Source of the DNA: Ruegeria_C sp041537925
GTDB taxonomy: Bacteria; Pseudomonadota; Alphaproteobacteria; Rhodobacterales; Rhodobacteraceae
Length of the DNA: 64,000 nucleotides
Reading direction: 5' to 3'
Assembly (NCBI RefSeq): GCF_041537925.1
Contig: NZ_JBGOSH010000003.1
Coordinates: forward strand, 310,001 to 374,000
The position numbers were made by a program, and so were the translations under genes. Under the pieces are notes generated by a model. That model was not told the origin of the DNA. It worked only from the letters and a program-made list of their open reading frames with translations, and did no database searches. Positions within the stretch are counted from its first letter, which is position 1, and every line of letters starts with the position of its first letter. Shown in pieces: positions 8,599-17,784 of this stretch.

Positions 8599-9771
8599 AT
8601 GTTTGCGTTTTTCAAGCCCACCCGCAAATTTGCCAAAACGGCGCTTGCGCTGACAGCTGCCGGATTTCTGGCCGCATGTGACCTACCCGCAACCAGCGGG
8701 GGGCCCAGCATCAACACCTCGAAACCGGTGCCTGTGGCACTGCTGGTGCCTAGGGGATCGGGCCGCTCGGGTGACGCTTCGATGGCGCAGAGCCTTGAGA
8801 ACGCCGCCCGCCTGGCGATGGGAGACCTGCAGAACGTGCAGATCGATCTGCGGGTCTATGACACGGCTGGCAGTTCCGCAACCGCCTCGGCGGTGGCACA
8901 GCAGGCGGTCGATGAAGGGGCGAAGATCATTATCGGCCCGGTCTATTCGCAAGCCGTGAACGCAGCCGGGCTTTCGGTTCTGAACAGGAACATCAATGTC
9001 CTGTCCTTTTCCAACAATACCAATATCGCGGGCGGCAACGTCTTTGTCCTAGGCTCGACCTTCGAGAACTCGGCCAACCGGCTGACCAGCTATGCTGCCC
9101 GTCAGGGCAAGGGCCGGATGGTCGTGGTCTACAGCAATGACGAGGGCGGGCAACTGGGCAAAGCCGCCATCGAGAACGGCATTCGCAACAGCGGCGCGAC
9201 ACTTGGAGGCTCGATCCCGTACGAACGCTCGCAACAGGGCGTGATCAATGCTGTTCCGCAAGTGAAAGCGGCTGTGGACAGCGCGGGCGACGCCTCGGTC
9301 TTTCTGACTTCCACCACGGCTGGCGCACTGCCGCTCTTCACCCAGCTTCTGCCCGAGGCAGGCGTTTCCAATCAAACCACACAGTTCATCGGCCTGACCC
9401 GCTGGGATATCCCGGCACAGACACTTGCCCTTCCCGGCGTTCAGGGCGGATGGTTCGCGATGCCCGACCCGGCCAAAAGCCAGAATTACCGCGCGCGGTA
9501 CCAGTCTGCCTATGGTAGCGCGCCGCATCCGATCAGCGGGCTGGCCTATGACGGCATCGCCGCTATCGGGGCACTGGTCGGGTCGGGCAAATCCAATGCC
9601 CTGACCGGCGCGGCGCTGACACAAGGGGCTGGTTTCCAGGGTGTGGGCGGTATATTCCGCCTGAGGCCGGATGGCACGAACCAACGGGGATTGGCAGTGG
9701 CCACGATCCAGAACAAACAGGTGGTTGTGATTGACCCTGCTCCACAAACATTCTCCGGTGCCGGGTTCTGA
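8599..9771 (+). CDS. Penicillin-binding protein activator, LpoA-like lipoprotein
   Basis: A 390-residue lipoprotein: the N-terminus has a positively charged start, a hydrophobic stretch and the lipobox GFLAAC, with the lipidated cysteine at residue 27. The rest is a type I periplasmic binding-protein fold (VPVALLVPRGSG... IIIGPVYSQAVNAAGLSV... RMVVVYSNDEGGQLGK... GLAYDGIAAIGALV), as in the C-terminal domain of E. coli LpoA, which activates PBP1a. Its position divergent from rsmI and near yraN is the classical lpoA location, which supports the call. It lacks the N-terminal TPR half of E. coli LpoA, so whether it activates a PBP or only binds a ligand is not shown by sequence. Its 3' end overlaps the likely glnD start. 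Confidence 0.8.
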   Translation: MFAFFKPTRKFAKTALALTAAGFLAACDLPATSGGPSINTSKPVPVALLVPRGSGRSGDASMAQSLENAARLAMGDLQNVQIDLRVYDTAGSSATASAVAQQAVDEGAKIIIGPVYSQAVNAAGLSVLNRNINVLSFSNNTNIAGGNVFVLGSTFENSANRLTSYAARQGKGRMVVVYSNDEGGQLGKAAIENGIRNSGATLGGSIPYERSQQGVINAVPQVKAAVDSAGDASVFLTSTTAGALPLFTQLLPEAGVSNQTTQFIGLTRWDIPAQTLALPGVQGGWFAMPDPAKSQNYRARYQSAYGSAPHPISGLAYDGIAAIGALVGSGKSNALTGAALTQGAGFQGVGGIFRLRPDGTNQRGLAVATIQNKQVVVIDPAPQTFSGAGF

Positions 9772-12559
9772 CCCTGAAAAGTATCAGCGCATTACACCTG
9801 ATGTGGCTGGCGATCTGATCTGCCCGCCGGAACAGATATTCGATCCCGCTCGGGTCATGGATCACGTTGAAGCGCTTGCGGCCGAAGGGGCGGACAATGC
9901 CTCGCTGCGCAACGCGGTGGTAGTGATCCTGCGCGACACGCAAAAGGCGGGCCGCGATGCAATCGCCACAGCTTATGCCGAAAAGCCCTTTGCCGCCCGA
10001 CCGCTGACCCGCTCTTACACCTATCTGACCGACGGCATGGTGCGCACCGCGCTTTATGTGGCCAGCGAAGTACTGCACCCGCTGGCTAACCCGACCCGGT
10101 CCGAGCGCATCGCGGTGGTGGCCGTCGGCGGCTATGGGCGCGGCGAGATGGCGCCCTTTTCAGATGTCGATCTGCTATTTCTGACACCCTACAAGATCAC
10201 CGCCTGGGCCGAGAGCGTGATCGAATCCATGCTCTATATCCTGTGGGATCTGCGGCTGAAGGTCGGGCATTCCTCGCGCACCATCCGCGATTGCGTGCGC
10301 ATGGGACAAGAAGACCAGACGATCCGCACCGCCATGCTGGAGCAACGCTTTCTTGCCGGGCATGCGCCACTGGCCGAGGAACTGGTCCAGACCCTGAAGG
10401 GCGAAATGTCCGACCGGACCGAGCGCGAATTCATTGAGGCCAAGCTGGAAGAACGCGAAAAGCGCCACCACAAACAGGGCGAGCGCTATATGGTCGAGCC
10501 CAATGTCAAAGAAGGCAAAGGCGGGCTGCGCGACCTGCAATCGCTCTACTGGATCGCCAAATATATCTACGGCGTTCATGACGTGGCAGAGCTCGTGGGT
10601 CTTGGCCTGTTCGAGCCTGAGGAATTCGAGCGCTTCGTTCGGGCCGAAGAGTTCCTCTGGGCGGTGCGCGCGCACCTGCATCTGGTCACCGGACGCGCCA
10701 CCGAACAGCTGAATTTCGACCTGCAGGTCGAAGTGGCCGACCGCATGAACTATACTGACCGTGCCGGACGTCGGGCGGTCGAGGTGTTCATGCAGCGCTA
10801 TTTCCGCGAAGCCACCGCGGTGGGTGAGTTGACCCGGATTTTTCTAACCAAGCTGGAAGCGGCGCACAAGAAAAGCGGCCCGCTGCTAGAGCGGATTTTT
10901 CGCCGCAAGCCGCGCACGAAGGCGGGCTACAAAGTGGTCCATAACCGACTGGACATCTCCGCCCCCGAGGCGTTTCTGGCAGACAAGCTGAACCTTTTGC
11001 GCCTGTTCGAGGAAGGTCTGCGGACGGGCATGCTGATCCATCCGGACGCGATGCGGCTGGTAACCGCCAATCTGGGCCTGATCGACGAGGACATGCGCAA
11101 TGACCGCGAGGCGAGGCGCATCTTCCTCGACCTGCTGCTGAAGCACGGCAACCCCGAACGCGCGCTGCGCCGAATGAACGAGTTGGGCGTGTTGTCCGCC
11201 TTCATCCCTGAATTCGAACCCATCGTCGCGATGATGCAATTCAACATGTATCACAGCTATACGGTGGACGAGCACACCATACAGTGCATCGTCAACCTGG
11301 CCCAGATCGAACGCGGAGAACTGGTCGAGGCGCTGCCTCTGGCCTCGGGTATCCTTGAGGCCGGGATCAACCGCAAGGTCATCTATGTGGCCCTGCTGCT
11401 GCACGATATCGGCAAGGGGCGCGAACAGGATCACTCGATCCTCGGGGCCCAGATCGCACGCAAGGTCGCGCCACGTCTGGGACTGAGCAAATCCGACTGC
11501 GAGACGGTAGAATGGCTGGTGCGGTATCACCTTCTGATGTCGGACATGGCGCAGAAACGCGACATTTCGGACCCGCGCACCGTGCGCGATTTCGCCAAGG
11601 CGGTGAAGACGGTCAAGCGGCTGGATCTGCTGACGGTGCTGACGGTTTGCGACATTCGTGGCGTTGGCCCCAATACCTGGAACAACTGGAAAGCCACTCT
11701 GCTGCGCGCCCTGCATGCGGAAACCAAGCGGGCGCTGGAAACCGGGATGGAGGACCTGAACCGCGCCAATCGCGGCGCAGGTGCAAAAAAGGCGCTGCGT
11801 ACGGCGCTGGACAACTGGTCGAAAGCCGACCTCAAGACAGAAACCGGGCGCCATTATGACCCCTATTGGCAGGGGCTGAACCTGTCGACCCATGTCGAGT
11901 TCGCCGAGATGCTGCGCGCGCTCGAGGTGAGCGGCGATGCCGGCGCGATGGAGATCCGCCTGCACCCGGACGAGGATCGCGACGCCACCCGCGCCTGTTT
12001 CGCTTTGGGCGATCATCCGGGCATCTTTGCCCGCGTCGCGGGCGCATTGGCGCTGGTTGGCGCAAACGTGGTCGATGCCCGCAGCTATACCACCAAAGAC
12101 GGTTACGTGACCGACGCCTTCTGGATACAGGATGCCGAAGGTCGCCCTTATGAGGCCGCCCGCCTGCCGCGCCTGACCCAGATGATCCACAAGACCCTGA
12201 AGGGCGAAGTGGTGGCCAGCGATGCGTTCAAGTCGCGCGACAAGATCAAGAAGCGGGAAAAAGCGTTCAACGTCCCGACCCATATCACCTTCGACAATGA
12301 CGGGTCCGAGATCTACACGATCATCGAGGTCGATACTCGCGACCGGCCCGGCCTGCTTTATGATCTGGCCCGCGTGCTGGCGGCCTCGAATGTCTATGTC
12401 GCCAATGCGGTCATCGCGACCTATGGCGAGCAGGTGGTCGACACATTCTATGTGAAGGACATGTTCGGGTTAAAATACTACTCCGAAGGCAAGCAGCGCA
12501 CGCTGGAGAAACGCCTGCGCACAGCCATCGTTGAGGGCGCGGAGCGCGCCGATTCATGA
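9731..12559 (+). CDS. glnD: Bifunctional uridylyltransferase / uridylyl-removing enzyme of PII
   Basis: GlnD senses glutamine and adds or removes UMP on PII proteins. The 942-residue product has the nucleotidyltransferase motif GGYGRGEMAPFSDVDLLFL near 127-145, a GlnD-specific helical domain, an HD hydrolase domain (HSYTVDEHTIQ and LLHDIGKGREQDHS), and two C-terminal ACT domains, the second starting around IYTIIEVDTRDRPGLLYDLARVL. The start is uncertain. TTG at 9731 has AGGTGG six bases upstream but overlaps the lipoprotein gene by 41 bp; GTG at 9758 overlaps by 14 bp and lacks a clear ribosome site. No in-frame ATG precedes the conserved region closely. The 3' end overlaps murJ as ATGA. Confidence 0.95.
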   Translation: MTLLHKHSPVPGSDPEKYQRITPDVAGDLICPPEQIFDPARVMDHVEALAAEGADNASLRNAVVVILRDTQKAGRDAIATAYAEKPFAARPLTRSYTYLTDGMVRTALYVASEVLHPLANPTRSERIAVVAVGGYGRGEMAPFSDVDLLFLTPYKITAWAESVIESMLYILWDLRLKVGHSSRTIRDCVRMGQEDQTIRTAMLEQRFLAGHAPLAEELVQTLKGEMSDRTEREFIEAKLEEREKRHHKQGERYMVEPNVKEGKGGLRDLQSLYWIAKYIYGVHDVAELVGLGLFEPEEFERFVRAEEFLWAVRAHLHLVTGRATEQLNFDLQVEVADRMNYTDRAGRRAVEVFMQRYFREATAVGELTRIFLTKLEAAHKKSGPLLERIFRRKPRTKAGYKVVHNRLDISAPEAFLADKLNLLRLFEEGLRTGMLIHPDAMRLVTANLGLIDEDMRNDREARRIFLDLLLKHGNPERALRRMNELGVLSAFIPEFEPIVAMMQFNMYHSYTVDEHTIQCIVNLAQIERGELVEALPLASGILEAGINRKVIYVALLLHDIGKGREQDHSILGAQIARKVAPRLGLSKSDCETVEWLVRYHLLMSDMAQKRDISDPRTVRDFAKAVKTVKRLDLLTVLTVCDIRGVGPNTWNNWKATLLRALHAETKRALETGMEDLNRANRGAGAKKALRTALDNWSKADLKTETGRHYDPYWQGLNLSTHVEFAEMLRALEVSGDAGAMEIRLHPDEDRDATRACFALGDHPGIFARVAGALALVGANVVDARSYTTKDGYVTDAFWIQDAEGRPYEAARLPRLTQMIHKTLKGEVVASDAFKSRDKIKKREKAFNVPTHITFDNDGSEIYTIIEVDTRDRPGLLYDLARVLAASNVYVANAVIATYGEQVVDTFYVKDMFGLKYYSEGKQRTLEKRLRTAIVEGAERADS

Positions 12560-14097
12560 AGCAGATCAGGCTGCTCTCGGGGTTATTCACCGTCGGGTTC
12601 TGGACACTGGCTAGCCGCATTCTGGGCTTTGTGCGTGAGATTCTTATCACCGCCTATATTGGCCCCGGCCCAGTGATGGACGCGTTTGTCGCAGCCTTCC
12701 GCCTGCCCAACATGTTCCGCCGCTTCTTTGCCGAAGGCGCGTTCAATGCCGCCTTCGTGCCGATGTTCTCAAAACGCCTCGAAGGGGGCGAGGACGCGCA
12801 GGGCTTTGCCAATCAGGCCTTCAACCTGCTGGGATTGGCGGTGCTGGCGCTGGTTGGGCTTGGCATGGTCTTCATGCCCGCGCTTGTCTGGGCCACGGCG
12901 GGCGGCTTTGCCGGGGATGCGCGATTTGATCTGGCGGTTGGCTATGGCCATGTCGTCTTTCCCTACATTCTGTTCATGGCGCTGGCGGCGCTGTTTTCAG
13001 GCGTGTTGAACGCCACCGGGCGGTTTGCCGCCGCCGCTGCCGCACCGGTCCTGCTGAATATCCTGGCCTGCGCCGCGATGCTGCTGGGCGCGAAAGGCGG
13101 CGGTGATGTCATCACCTGGCTGATCTGGGTGATCCCGGTCGCGGGCGTAGCGCAGCTGGCTCTGGTCTGGGGAGCAACCGAGCGGGCGGGCATCCACATC
13201 CGGCCCGGCCTGCCCCGGTTAACGCCCGAGATGCGCCATATGGTGGCGATCGCGGTTCCCGCGGCGCTGGCAATGGGAGTCACGCAGATCAATCTGGTGG
13301 TTGGACAACTGGTTGCCTCGCGCACCGAAAGCGCGGTCAGCTGGCTGTTTGCGGCGGACCGCCTCTATCAGCTACCGCTGGGCGTGGTTGGCATCGCCGT
13401 CGGAGTGGTTCTGCTGCCGGACCTGTCGCGCAAACTGCGGGCGGGCGATGACGCGGGCGCACGCACCGCCTATTCCCGCGCCGGAGAGTTCACTCTGATG
13501 CTGTCGCTGCCCGCCGCCGTGGCGCTCGTCACGGTGCCGCTGCCGCTTATCTCGGTCCTGTTCGAACGTGGTGCCACCGGGGCCGAGGACAGCGCCGCTA
13601 TGGCGCTGGCAGTGGCGATCTACGGTCTGGGCCTGCCCGCCTTCGTGCTGCAGAAACTGCTGCAACCGCTCTATTTCGCGCGCGAGGATACCAAGACCCC
13701 CTTCCGTTATGCGATGGTGGCCATGGTGGTGAACGCGGTGCTTGCCTTTGGTCTTTACCCGGTTGTCGGCTGGATTGCTCCCGCGATCGCGGCCTCGGTC
13801 GCGGGCTGGGTGATGATCGCGTTTTTGGCGCTTGGATCACGCCGCATGGGGCCGATGGCACACCCCGACCGGCGACTGTTCGACCGGGCCTGGCGGATCG
13901 TTCTGGCCTCCGCCGTGATGGGTGTGACGCTGACCCTCGTCAATCAGCTCTTTGGCTGGTCGTTCCAGGTGCCGGGATGGCGCTATCTTGCCTTGCTGGC
14001 GCTGGTGATATTCGGAAGCGTTGTCTATTTCGTCGCCGGGCATGTCTTGGGCGCCTTCCGCCTGAGCGAGTTACGGCAGATGATGCGGCGTGGCTGA
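12556..14097 (+). CDS. murJ: Lipid II flippase
   Basis: MurJ (MviN) flips the lipid-linked peptidoglycan precursor across the inner membrane. The 513-residue protein is hydrophobic throughout with about 14 membrane segments of the MOP superfamily. Its N-terminal SRILGFVREILITAYIGPGPVMDAFVAAFRLPNMFRRFFAEGAFNAAFVP is the MurJ signature, containing the conserved arginines and the RRFFAEGAF motif. It overlaps glnD by four bases, so the two are probably co-translated. The genes that normally follow it resume at 18318, after an accessory stretch. Confidence 0.96.
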   Translation: MKQIRLLSGLFTVGFWTLASRILGFVREILITAYIGPGPVMDAFVAAFRLPNMFRRFFAEGAFNAAFVPMFSKRLEGGEDAQGFANQAFNLLGLAVLALVGLGMVFMPALVWATAGGFAGDARFDLAVGYGHVVFPYILFMALAALFSGVLNATGRFAAAAAAPVLLNILACAAMLLGAKGGGDVITWLIWVIPVAGVAQLALVWGATERAGIHIRPGLPRLTPEMRHMVAIAVPAALAMGVTQINLVVGQLVASRTESAVSWLFAADRLYQLPLGVVGIAVGVVLLPDLSRKLRAGDDAGARTAYSRAGEFTLMLSLPAAVALVTVPLPLISVLFERGATGAEDSAAMALAVAIYGLGLPAFVLQKLLQPLYFAREDTKTPFRYAMVAMVVNAVLAFGLYPVVGWIAPAIAASVAGWVMIAFLALGSRRMGPMAHPDRRLFDRAWRIVLASAVMGVTLTLVNQLFGWSFQVPGWRYLALLALVIFGSVVYFVAGHVLGAFRLSELRQMMRRG

Positions 14098-14233
14098 CTC
14101 TTTTTGGGGTCGTTTACGGGTGGGTGTGAAAGCCTCTGTTAGCGGGATACCAGCCGTTCGCGTTCCGCGCACCCAAGTGTTTGATCCAGGGTTTTGATGC
14201 AGTGATCTTTTCGCAAGAATGGAAGGCTTCTCT

Positions 14234-14350
14234 ATGGGACAAGTTCATCACAGAAGCGCCGCGCAAAGAGGCAGGGGGTCGCCGACGATGCCGAAATACA
14301 GCAGATCGAAGCGCTACACCCAAAGCCCGCCAGTCAGACACAGCTCCTAA
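14234..14350 (+). pseudogene. Possible trace of an IS481-family transposase N-terminus
   Basis: The 249 bp between murJ and the MFS gene hold no full gene. A 38-codon frame from the ATG at about 14234 begins GQVHHRSA, which resembles the conserved start of IS481-family transposases (typically GQV.HGSA). The similarity fades after about eight residues, as if the reading frame were scrambled by indels. No terminal inverted repeat or target duplication could be recognised. It is listed as a weak hint of past insertion at this boundary. Confidence 0.25.
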
Positions 14351-15543
14351 CGCGTGTCTGAGGCAACAGACGCCAATGCTGCGCGAACTGAAATAGATCG
14401 CATCAGCGCCATTGTGGCCTCAATGCCCGCCATTGCCACAACCAACATCAAAAGTGCGCTGCTGCCCATTTCGACCATCATCCAACCCGCTACCAGCGGG
14501 AAACCGAAGATCCCGATGAAATAGCTTAACGCAAAAAATTGCAGGGTCTGGGGCAGAATTTCCGGCTCAGCATCATTGGCGGCCATGGCCGCCAGTATCG
14601 GATAGCTGACACCATAGCCGATGCCAAAAAGGAACGCGACCAACAGATACAAGGATACATGGCCGCCGATCCCGAGAAACAGCGCGATCGACCCGAACAT
14701 AACGTATTGCAGGATCGCGATGGTCAGATAGGGGTTCCGCCCACCTTTGAACCGAGCCAACACCAGGCGGAACAGCACGACTGTGATTGTGTAGGCCAGA
14801 AAGTAGTCAGCATAATTCAGCCCACGCTCGTCGGCAAACACCGTCTGAAAATTGTTCATGCCGGCAAAAACGGAGGCCCCCATGCAGACCATGATGACTG
14901 GCAGCCTGGCCTTTGATTTCATGATCACGACAACACTGGCAAAAGACAGCGAAGATCGCACCTCAGGTCCTCTGGCGGATGCCTGGTTTCGCACACTGCC
15001 AGTAATCGCAAAGAAGATCGTCCCAGCTAATGCACAAAGAACCGCCGTCACAAAGAAGGCATCATTAACAGTCATCCCCGATTTTTCCATCAGAGAGGTC
15101 ATCACAGGCGACAGGCCAAATCCGGCCATGACTGCCACAGACAGGATGGCGAAGTAGCGCACACGCTCTTCCACGTTCACAAGCCCGGTCAGCACGATGG
15201 GTGATAGAGCGTAGGTCAGGCCCCAGCCGACCCCAAGCGCGACGCTGGCGAATACCAGCGATACCCCGACGTCGGTGGCGAGTCCGTAAGATGCAAGTGC
15301 GGCGGCGATAGAAAGACAAGCTCCGCCCAATGTGGGTACCCGTCCAAACCGGTCTGAGAGGTGGCCCGAAAAATAGACCGTGAGCAAGGTTGCTATGGCC
15401 GTGATGAACAGCATAACCCCCACCACCTTTTCGTTGCCTCCAAAGCCTTCAAATAGGCGCGGCAGCATGAAAGTAAGACCATAGGCCCCAGCCTGAAGGA
15501 AACTGGCCAGATAGAACAATGTAAACATGGTCGAGCGCGTCAT
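14347..15543 (-). CDS. Major facilitator superfamily transporter
   Basis: A 398-residue protein with about 12 hydrophobic segments and the MFS loop 2-3 motif GHLSDRFGRVPTLGG near 60-74. The substrate is unknown; the size and 12-segment layout fit a drug or metabolite efflux carrier. Its ATG overlaps the stop of the acetyltransferase gene (ATGA at 15540-15543), so the two form one operon that diverges from the MocR-type regulator. Base composition is visibly less GC-rich than in murJ or trpS, in line with the whole 14.3-17.8 kb stretch being an insertion. Confidence 0.88.
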   Translation of the reverse strand: MTRSTMFTLFYLASFLQAGAYGLTFMLPRLFEGFGGNEKVVGVMLFITAIATLLTVYFSGHLSDRFGRVPTLGGACLSIAAALASYGLATDVGVSLVFASVALGVGWGLTYALSPIVLTGLVNVEERVRYFAILSVAVMAGFGLSPVMTSLMEKSGMTVNDAFFVTAVLCALAGTIFFAITGSVRNQASARGPEVRSSLSFASVVVIMKSKARLPVIMVCMGASVFAGMNNFQTVFADERGLNYADYFLAYTITVVLFRLVLARFKGGRNPYLTIAILQYVMFGSIALFLGIGGHVSLYLLVAFLFGIGYGVSYPILAAMAANDAEPEILPQTLQFFALSYFIGIFGFPLVAGWMMVEMGSSALLMLVVAMAGIEATMALMRSISVRAALASVASDTR

Positions 15544-16298
15544 GTTGCGGTCTCCCTTTGTGCGCGCACTGATCGCTCAAGCACAATCAGATCGGCAAGT
15601 TTCAGGCGCTGCTGTCCATCATCGTCGACGTTTTCCGGTGCCAGCCAGGATTGGAATCCGCGCTCAACTGGAAACCAGTCGCGGTCAAGCGACCCATACC
15701 AGGCGGTATCTCGGTTGCGGTCCTCATAGGTCGCTGCCTGCTCGAAAGTGCCCTCATAACGAAATCCAAAGCGCTTTGCCACCGCCCGCGAAGGGGCATT
15801 CAGCGCATCGCATTTCCATTCCAAGCGTCGATAGCCCAGGTCGCGCATTGTCCGCCACATCATCAGAAAGATGGCTTCAGTGGCAATCCGAGTGCGTTGA
15901 AGACTTGGCGCAAACGTAATGCCGCCAATCTCGATGACGCCATGATCAGGCTGGATGCGCCAGTGCCTGGCAATGCCTGAAGCTTTGCCGGTTTCCTGAT
16001 CTGCCACCGGAAAATAGGGTTGTTCCTGGACGCCACTGGCGCCTTCGGCCCATTCTCTCAAACTTGAAACGGTATTGAACGGCCCAATGAAATTGTAGGC
16101 CCAGATCTTGCCCGAGGTATCGCGACCGAAGGCTTGAAACAATTCCTGTACATGTGCCAGCGGATCAAGCGACACCAAACAGGCAAAGCGCCCCACCATC
16201 CCTTGGTGGCCGGGATGGCAAGCACCGGTCCAATCGGGCAAAGCCGATCCAATTGGCTGACCGTGTTCATTGATGCACATTGTAATGCACTCACTCAT
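15540..16298 (-). CDS. GNAT family N-acetyltransferase (RimL-like)
   Basis: A protein of about 252 residues of the RimJ/RimL type. The recognisable parts are the N-terminal region GRFACLVSLDPLAHVQELFQAF, the beta-strand IEIGGITFAPSLQRTRIATEAIFLMM containing the acetyl-CoA-binding turn, and the C-terminal LEWKCDALNAPSRAVAKRFGFRYEGTFEQA, which is typical of small-molecule or protein N-acetyltransferases. The start is ambiguous: ATG at 16298 or ATG at 16280, the latter having GAGTG upstream. It is the first gene of the GNAT-MFS operon and faces the MocR-type regulator; the trio may be a detoxification or export unit. Confidence 0.82.
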   Translation of the reverse strand: MSECITMCINEHGQPIGSALPDWTGACHPGHQGMVGRFACLVSLDPLAHVQELFQAFGRDTSGKIWAYNFIGPFNTVSSLREWAEGASGVQEQPYFPVADQETGKASGIARHWRIQPDHGVIEIGGITFAPSLQRTRIATEAIFLMMWRTMRDLGYRRLEWKCDALNAPSRAVAKRFGFRYEGTFEQAATYEDRNRDTAWYGSLDRDWFPVERGFQSWLAPENVDDDGQQRLKLADLIVLERSVRAQRETAT

Positions 16299-16320
16299 CA
16301 AGGGTTTCGAATGCGGTATG

Positions 16321-16333
16321 AATTGTCACAATT
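16321..16333. promoter_or_regulatory. Candidate operator AATTGTCACAATT between GNAT and MocR-type genes
   Basis: A perfect 6-1-6 palindrome lies in the short divergent promoter region, between the acetyltransferase start (16298) and the regulator start (16348 or 16381). A looser GGTATG...CATACC pair (about 16315 and 16373) brackets it. MocR-type regulators usually bind sites in such divergent regions, so this is the most likely operator; nothing in the sequence proves it. Confidence 0.4.
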
Positions 16334-16347
16334 TTTGGCATCCCTTA

Positions 16348-17784
16348 ATGTCCAATACTGAACAAAACGAGCATACCAAAATGAAACAGTGTCCTTGGCT
16401 TGCCTTTTCCATCGACCGTTCTTCGAGGGTGCCCGTATTCGAGCAGATCTGCACAGCCATCCGCGAGCGCTCGATTGCCGGTGAACTGATTGAGGGCACA
16501 AAACTGCCACCGACGCGCGTCTTCGCAACGGAGCTCGGCGTGTCACGCTCAACCGTAGTAACTGCCTACGAACAGCTTGTGGCCGAGGGTTATTTGAATA
16601 GCCTGCGAGGGTCGGGTTACACTGTCTGCGCGCTCGGTGAAGTCGAGTTGTCTGGTCAGACACCTAACATCAAATCATCCCCGCAAGATGATTGCGCAAA
16701 GGTGTCGGTCCCTTTTGAGGCAAGCCAACCTGACATGCGCCTGTTCCCGCATCGACAATGGGCGAAATCCGTTGCCCGTGTGTGCAGGACGAACCCTCAG
16801 GCGATGCTCATCGGGGGGGGCAGTTTTGGAAACGCTGACCTGCGCCAGGCCATCGCCGAACATGTATCAGAGTGGCGCGGTATCGAAGCCTCGCCTCATC
16901 AGATCATTGTAACGGCCGGTTCTACAGATGCGCTTGAGATCTGCATGCGCAGCCTGATCAACAAAGGTGAAATCATCGGGCTTGAAAACCCTGGCTATTT
17001 GCCAATGCGTCGGTTTGCCGATGCTCAGGATTTGGTGTCGGTTTTTCTGAATTTGGATGAACACGGCGCCCGATTGCCTGATCCTCCTGCCACACCAAGG
17101 CTCGTTGTTCTGACGCCTTCACATCAATACCCGCTTGGCGGCGCTATGGCACCAAATCGTCGGCTGGAATTCATTAACTGGGCTGAGACACAGGATGCAT
17201 GGATCATCGAAGATGATTATGACAGCGAGTTTCGTTATGCGGGCCGCCCAATCCCGGCCATGACGGGATTTGACCGACTGAACCGGACGATCTACGTCGG
17301 CAGTTTCTCAAAGATCTTCTCGAATTCTCTTAGGCTTGGTTACGTCGTTGTCCCCGAAACGCTGTTGGACCAGTTCCGGAAAACAATGAAACTGCTCGGG
17401 CAGAAGGCAAGCTACATGCCTCAACAGGCACTGGCTGAATTCATGGCTTCCGGTGAGTTTTACCGGCACCTGCGGCGCGTGCGCCGCATCTACGGCGAGC
17501 GCCGCAAATTCTTGTTGGGGAAGCTTTCGCAAGACTTCTCCGCTTTCGGGAGTTTTTTTGATCATCAAGCGGGTATGCAGGTCGTGCTCCACCTGACGAG
17601 TGCATTCTCGGACATAGACATTTGTCATCGGGCGTTTGACAAGGGTGTGGTGGTTCAACCGCTATCACGTTTCTCGATTGGAAATCCCCGTCATAACGGC
17701 CTGATTATTGGCTTTTGCGCGTGCTCGGAAGAAGAAATGAAGCCCGCCCTAGCTATTTTGAAGACTTGTTTCTCAAAGGGCTAG
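16348..17784 (+). CDS. MocR/PdxR-type transcriptional regulator (GntR HTH fused to class I aminotransferase domain)
   Basis: The N-terminal winged helix of GntR type (VPVFEQICTAIRERSIAGELIEGTKLPPTRVFATELGVSRSTVVTAYEQLVAEGYL) is followed by a fold-type I aminotransferase-like domain. That domain contains SHQYPLGGAM, EDDYDSEFRYAGRPIPAM and the PLP-lysine region YVGSFSKIFSNSLRLGYVV, where the lysine sits in GSFSK. Such proteins bind PLP or an adduct and control a divergent gene, here most likely the GNAT-MFS operon. The start is probably ATG 16348 or ATG 16381; a longer frame from 16270 would run through the divergent promoter. The total length of about 465-480 residues is normal for the family. 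Confidence 0.88.
   Translation: MSNTEQNEHTKMKQCPWLAFSIDRSSRVPVFEQICTAIRERSIAGELIEGTKLPPTRVFATELGVSRSTVVTAYEQLVAEGYLNSLRGSGYTVCALGEVELSGQTPNIKSSPQDDCAKVSVPFEASQPDMRLFPHRQWAKSVARVCRTNPQAMLIGGGSFGNADLRQAIAEHVSEWRGIEASPHQIIVTAGSTDALEICMRSLINKGEIIGLENPGYLPMRRFADAQDLVSVFLNLDEHGARLPDPPATPRLVVLTPSHQYPLGGAMAPNRRLEFINWAETQDAWIIEDDYDSEFRYAGRPIPAMTGFDRLNRTIYVGSFSKIFSNSLRLGYVVVPETLLDQFRKTMKLLGQKASYMPQQALAEFMASGEFYRHLRRVRRIYGERRKFLLGKLSQDFSAFGSFFDHQAGMQVVLHLTSAFSDIDICHRAFDKGVVVQPLSRFSIGNPRHNGLIIGFCACSEEEMKPALAILKTCFSKG

Noticed and set aside
10886..12283. A 465-codon frame on the minus strand opposite glnD
   Set aside because: It has no recognisable domain, and glnD on the plus strand carries all expected motifs.
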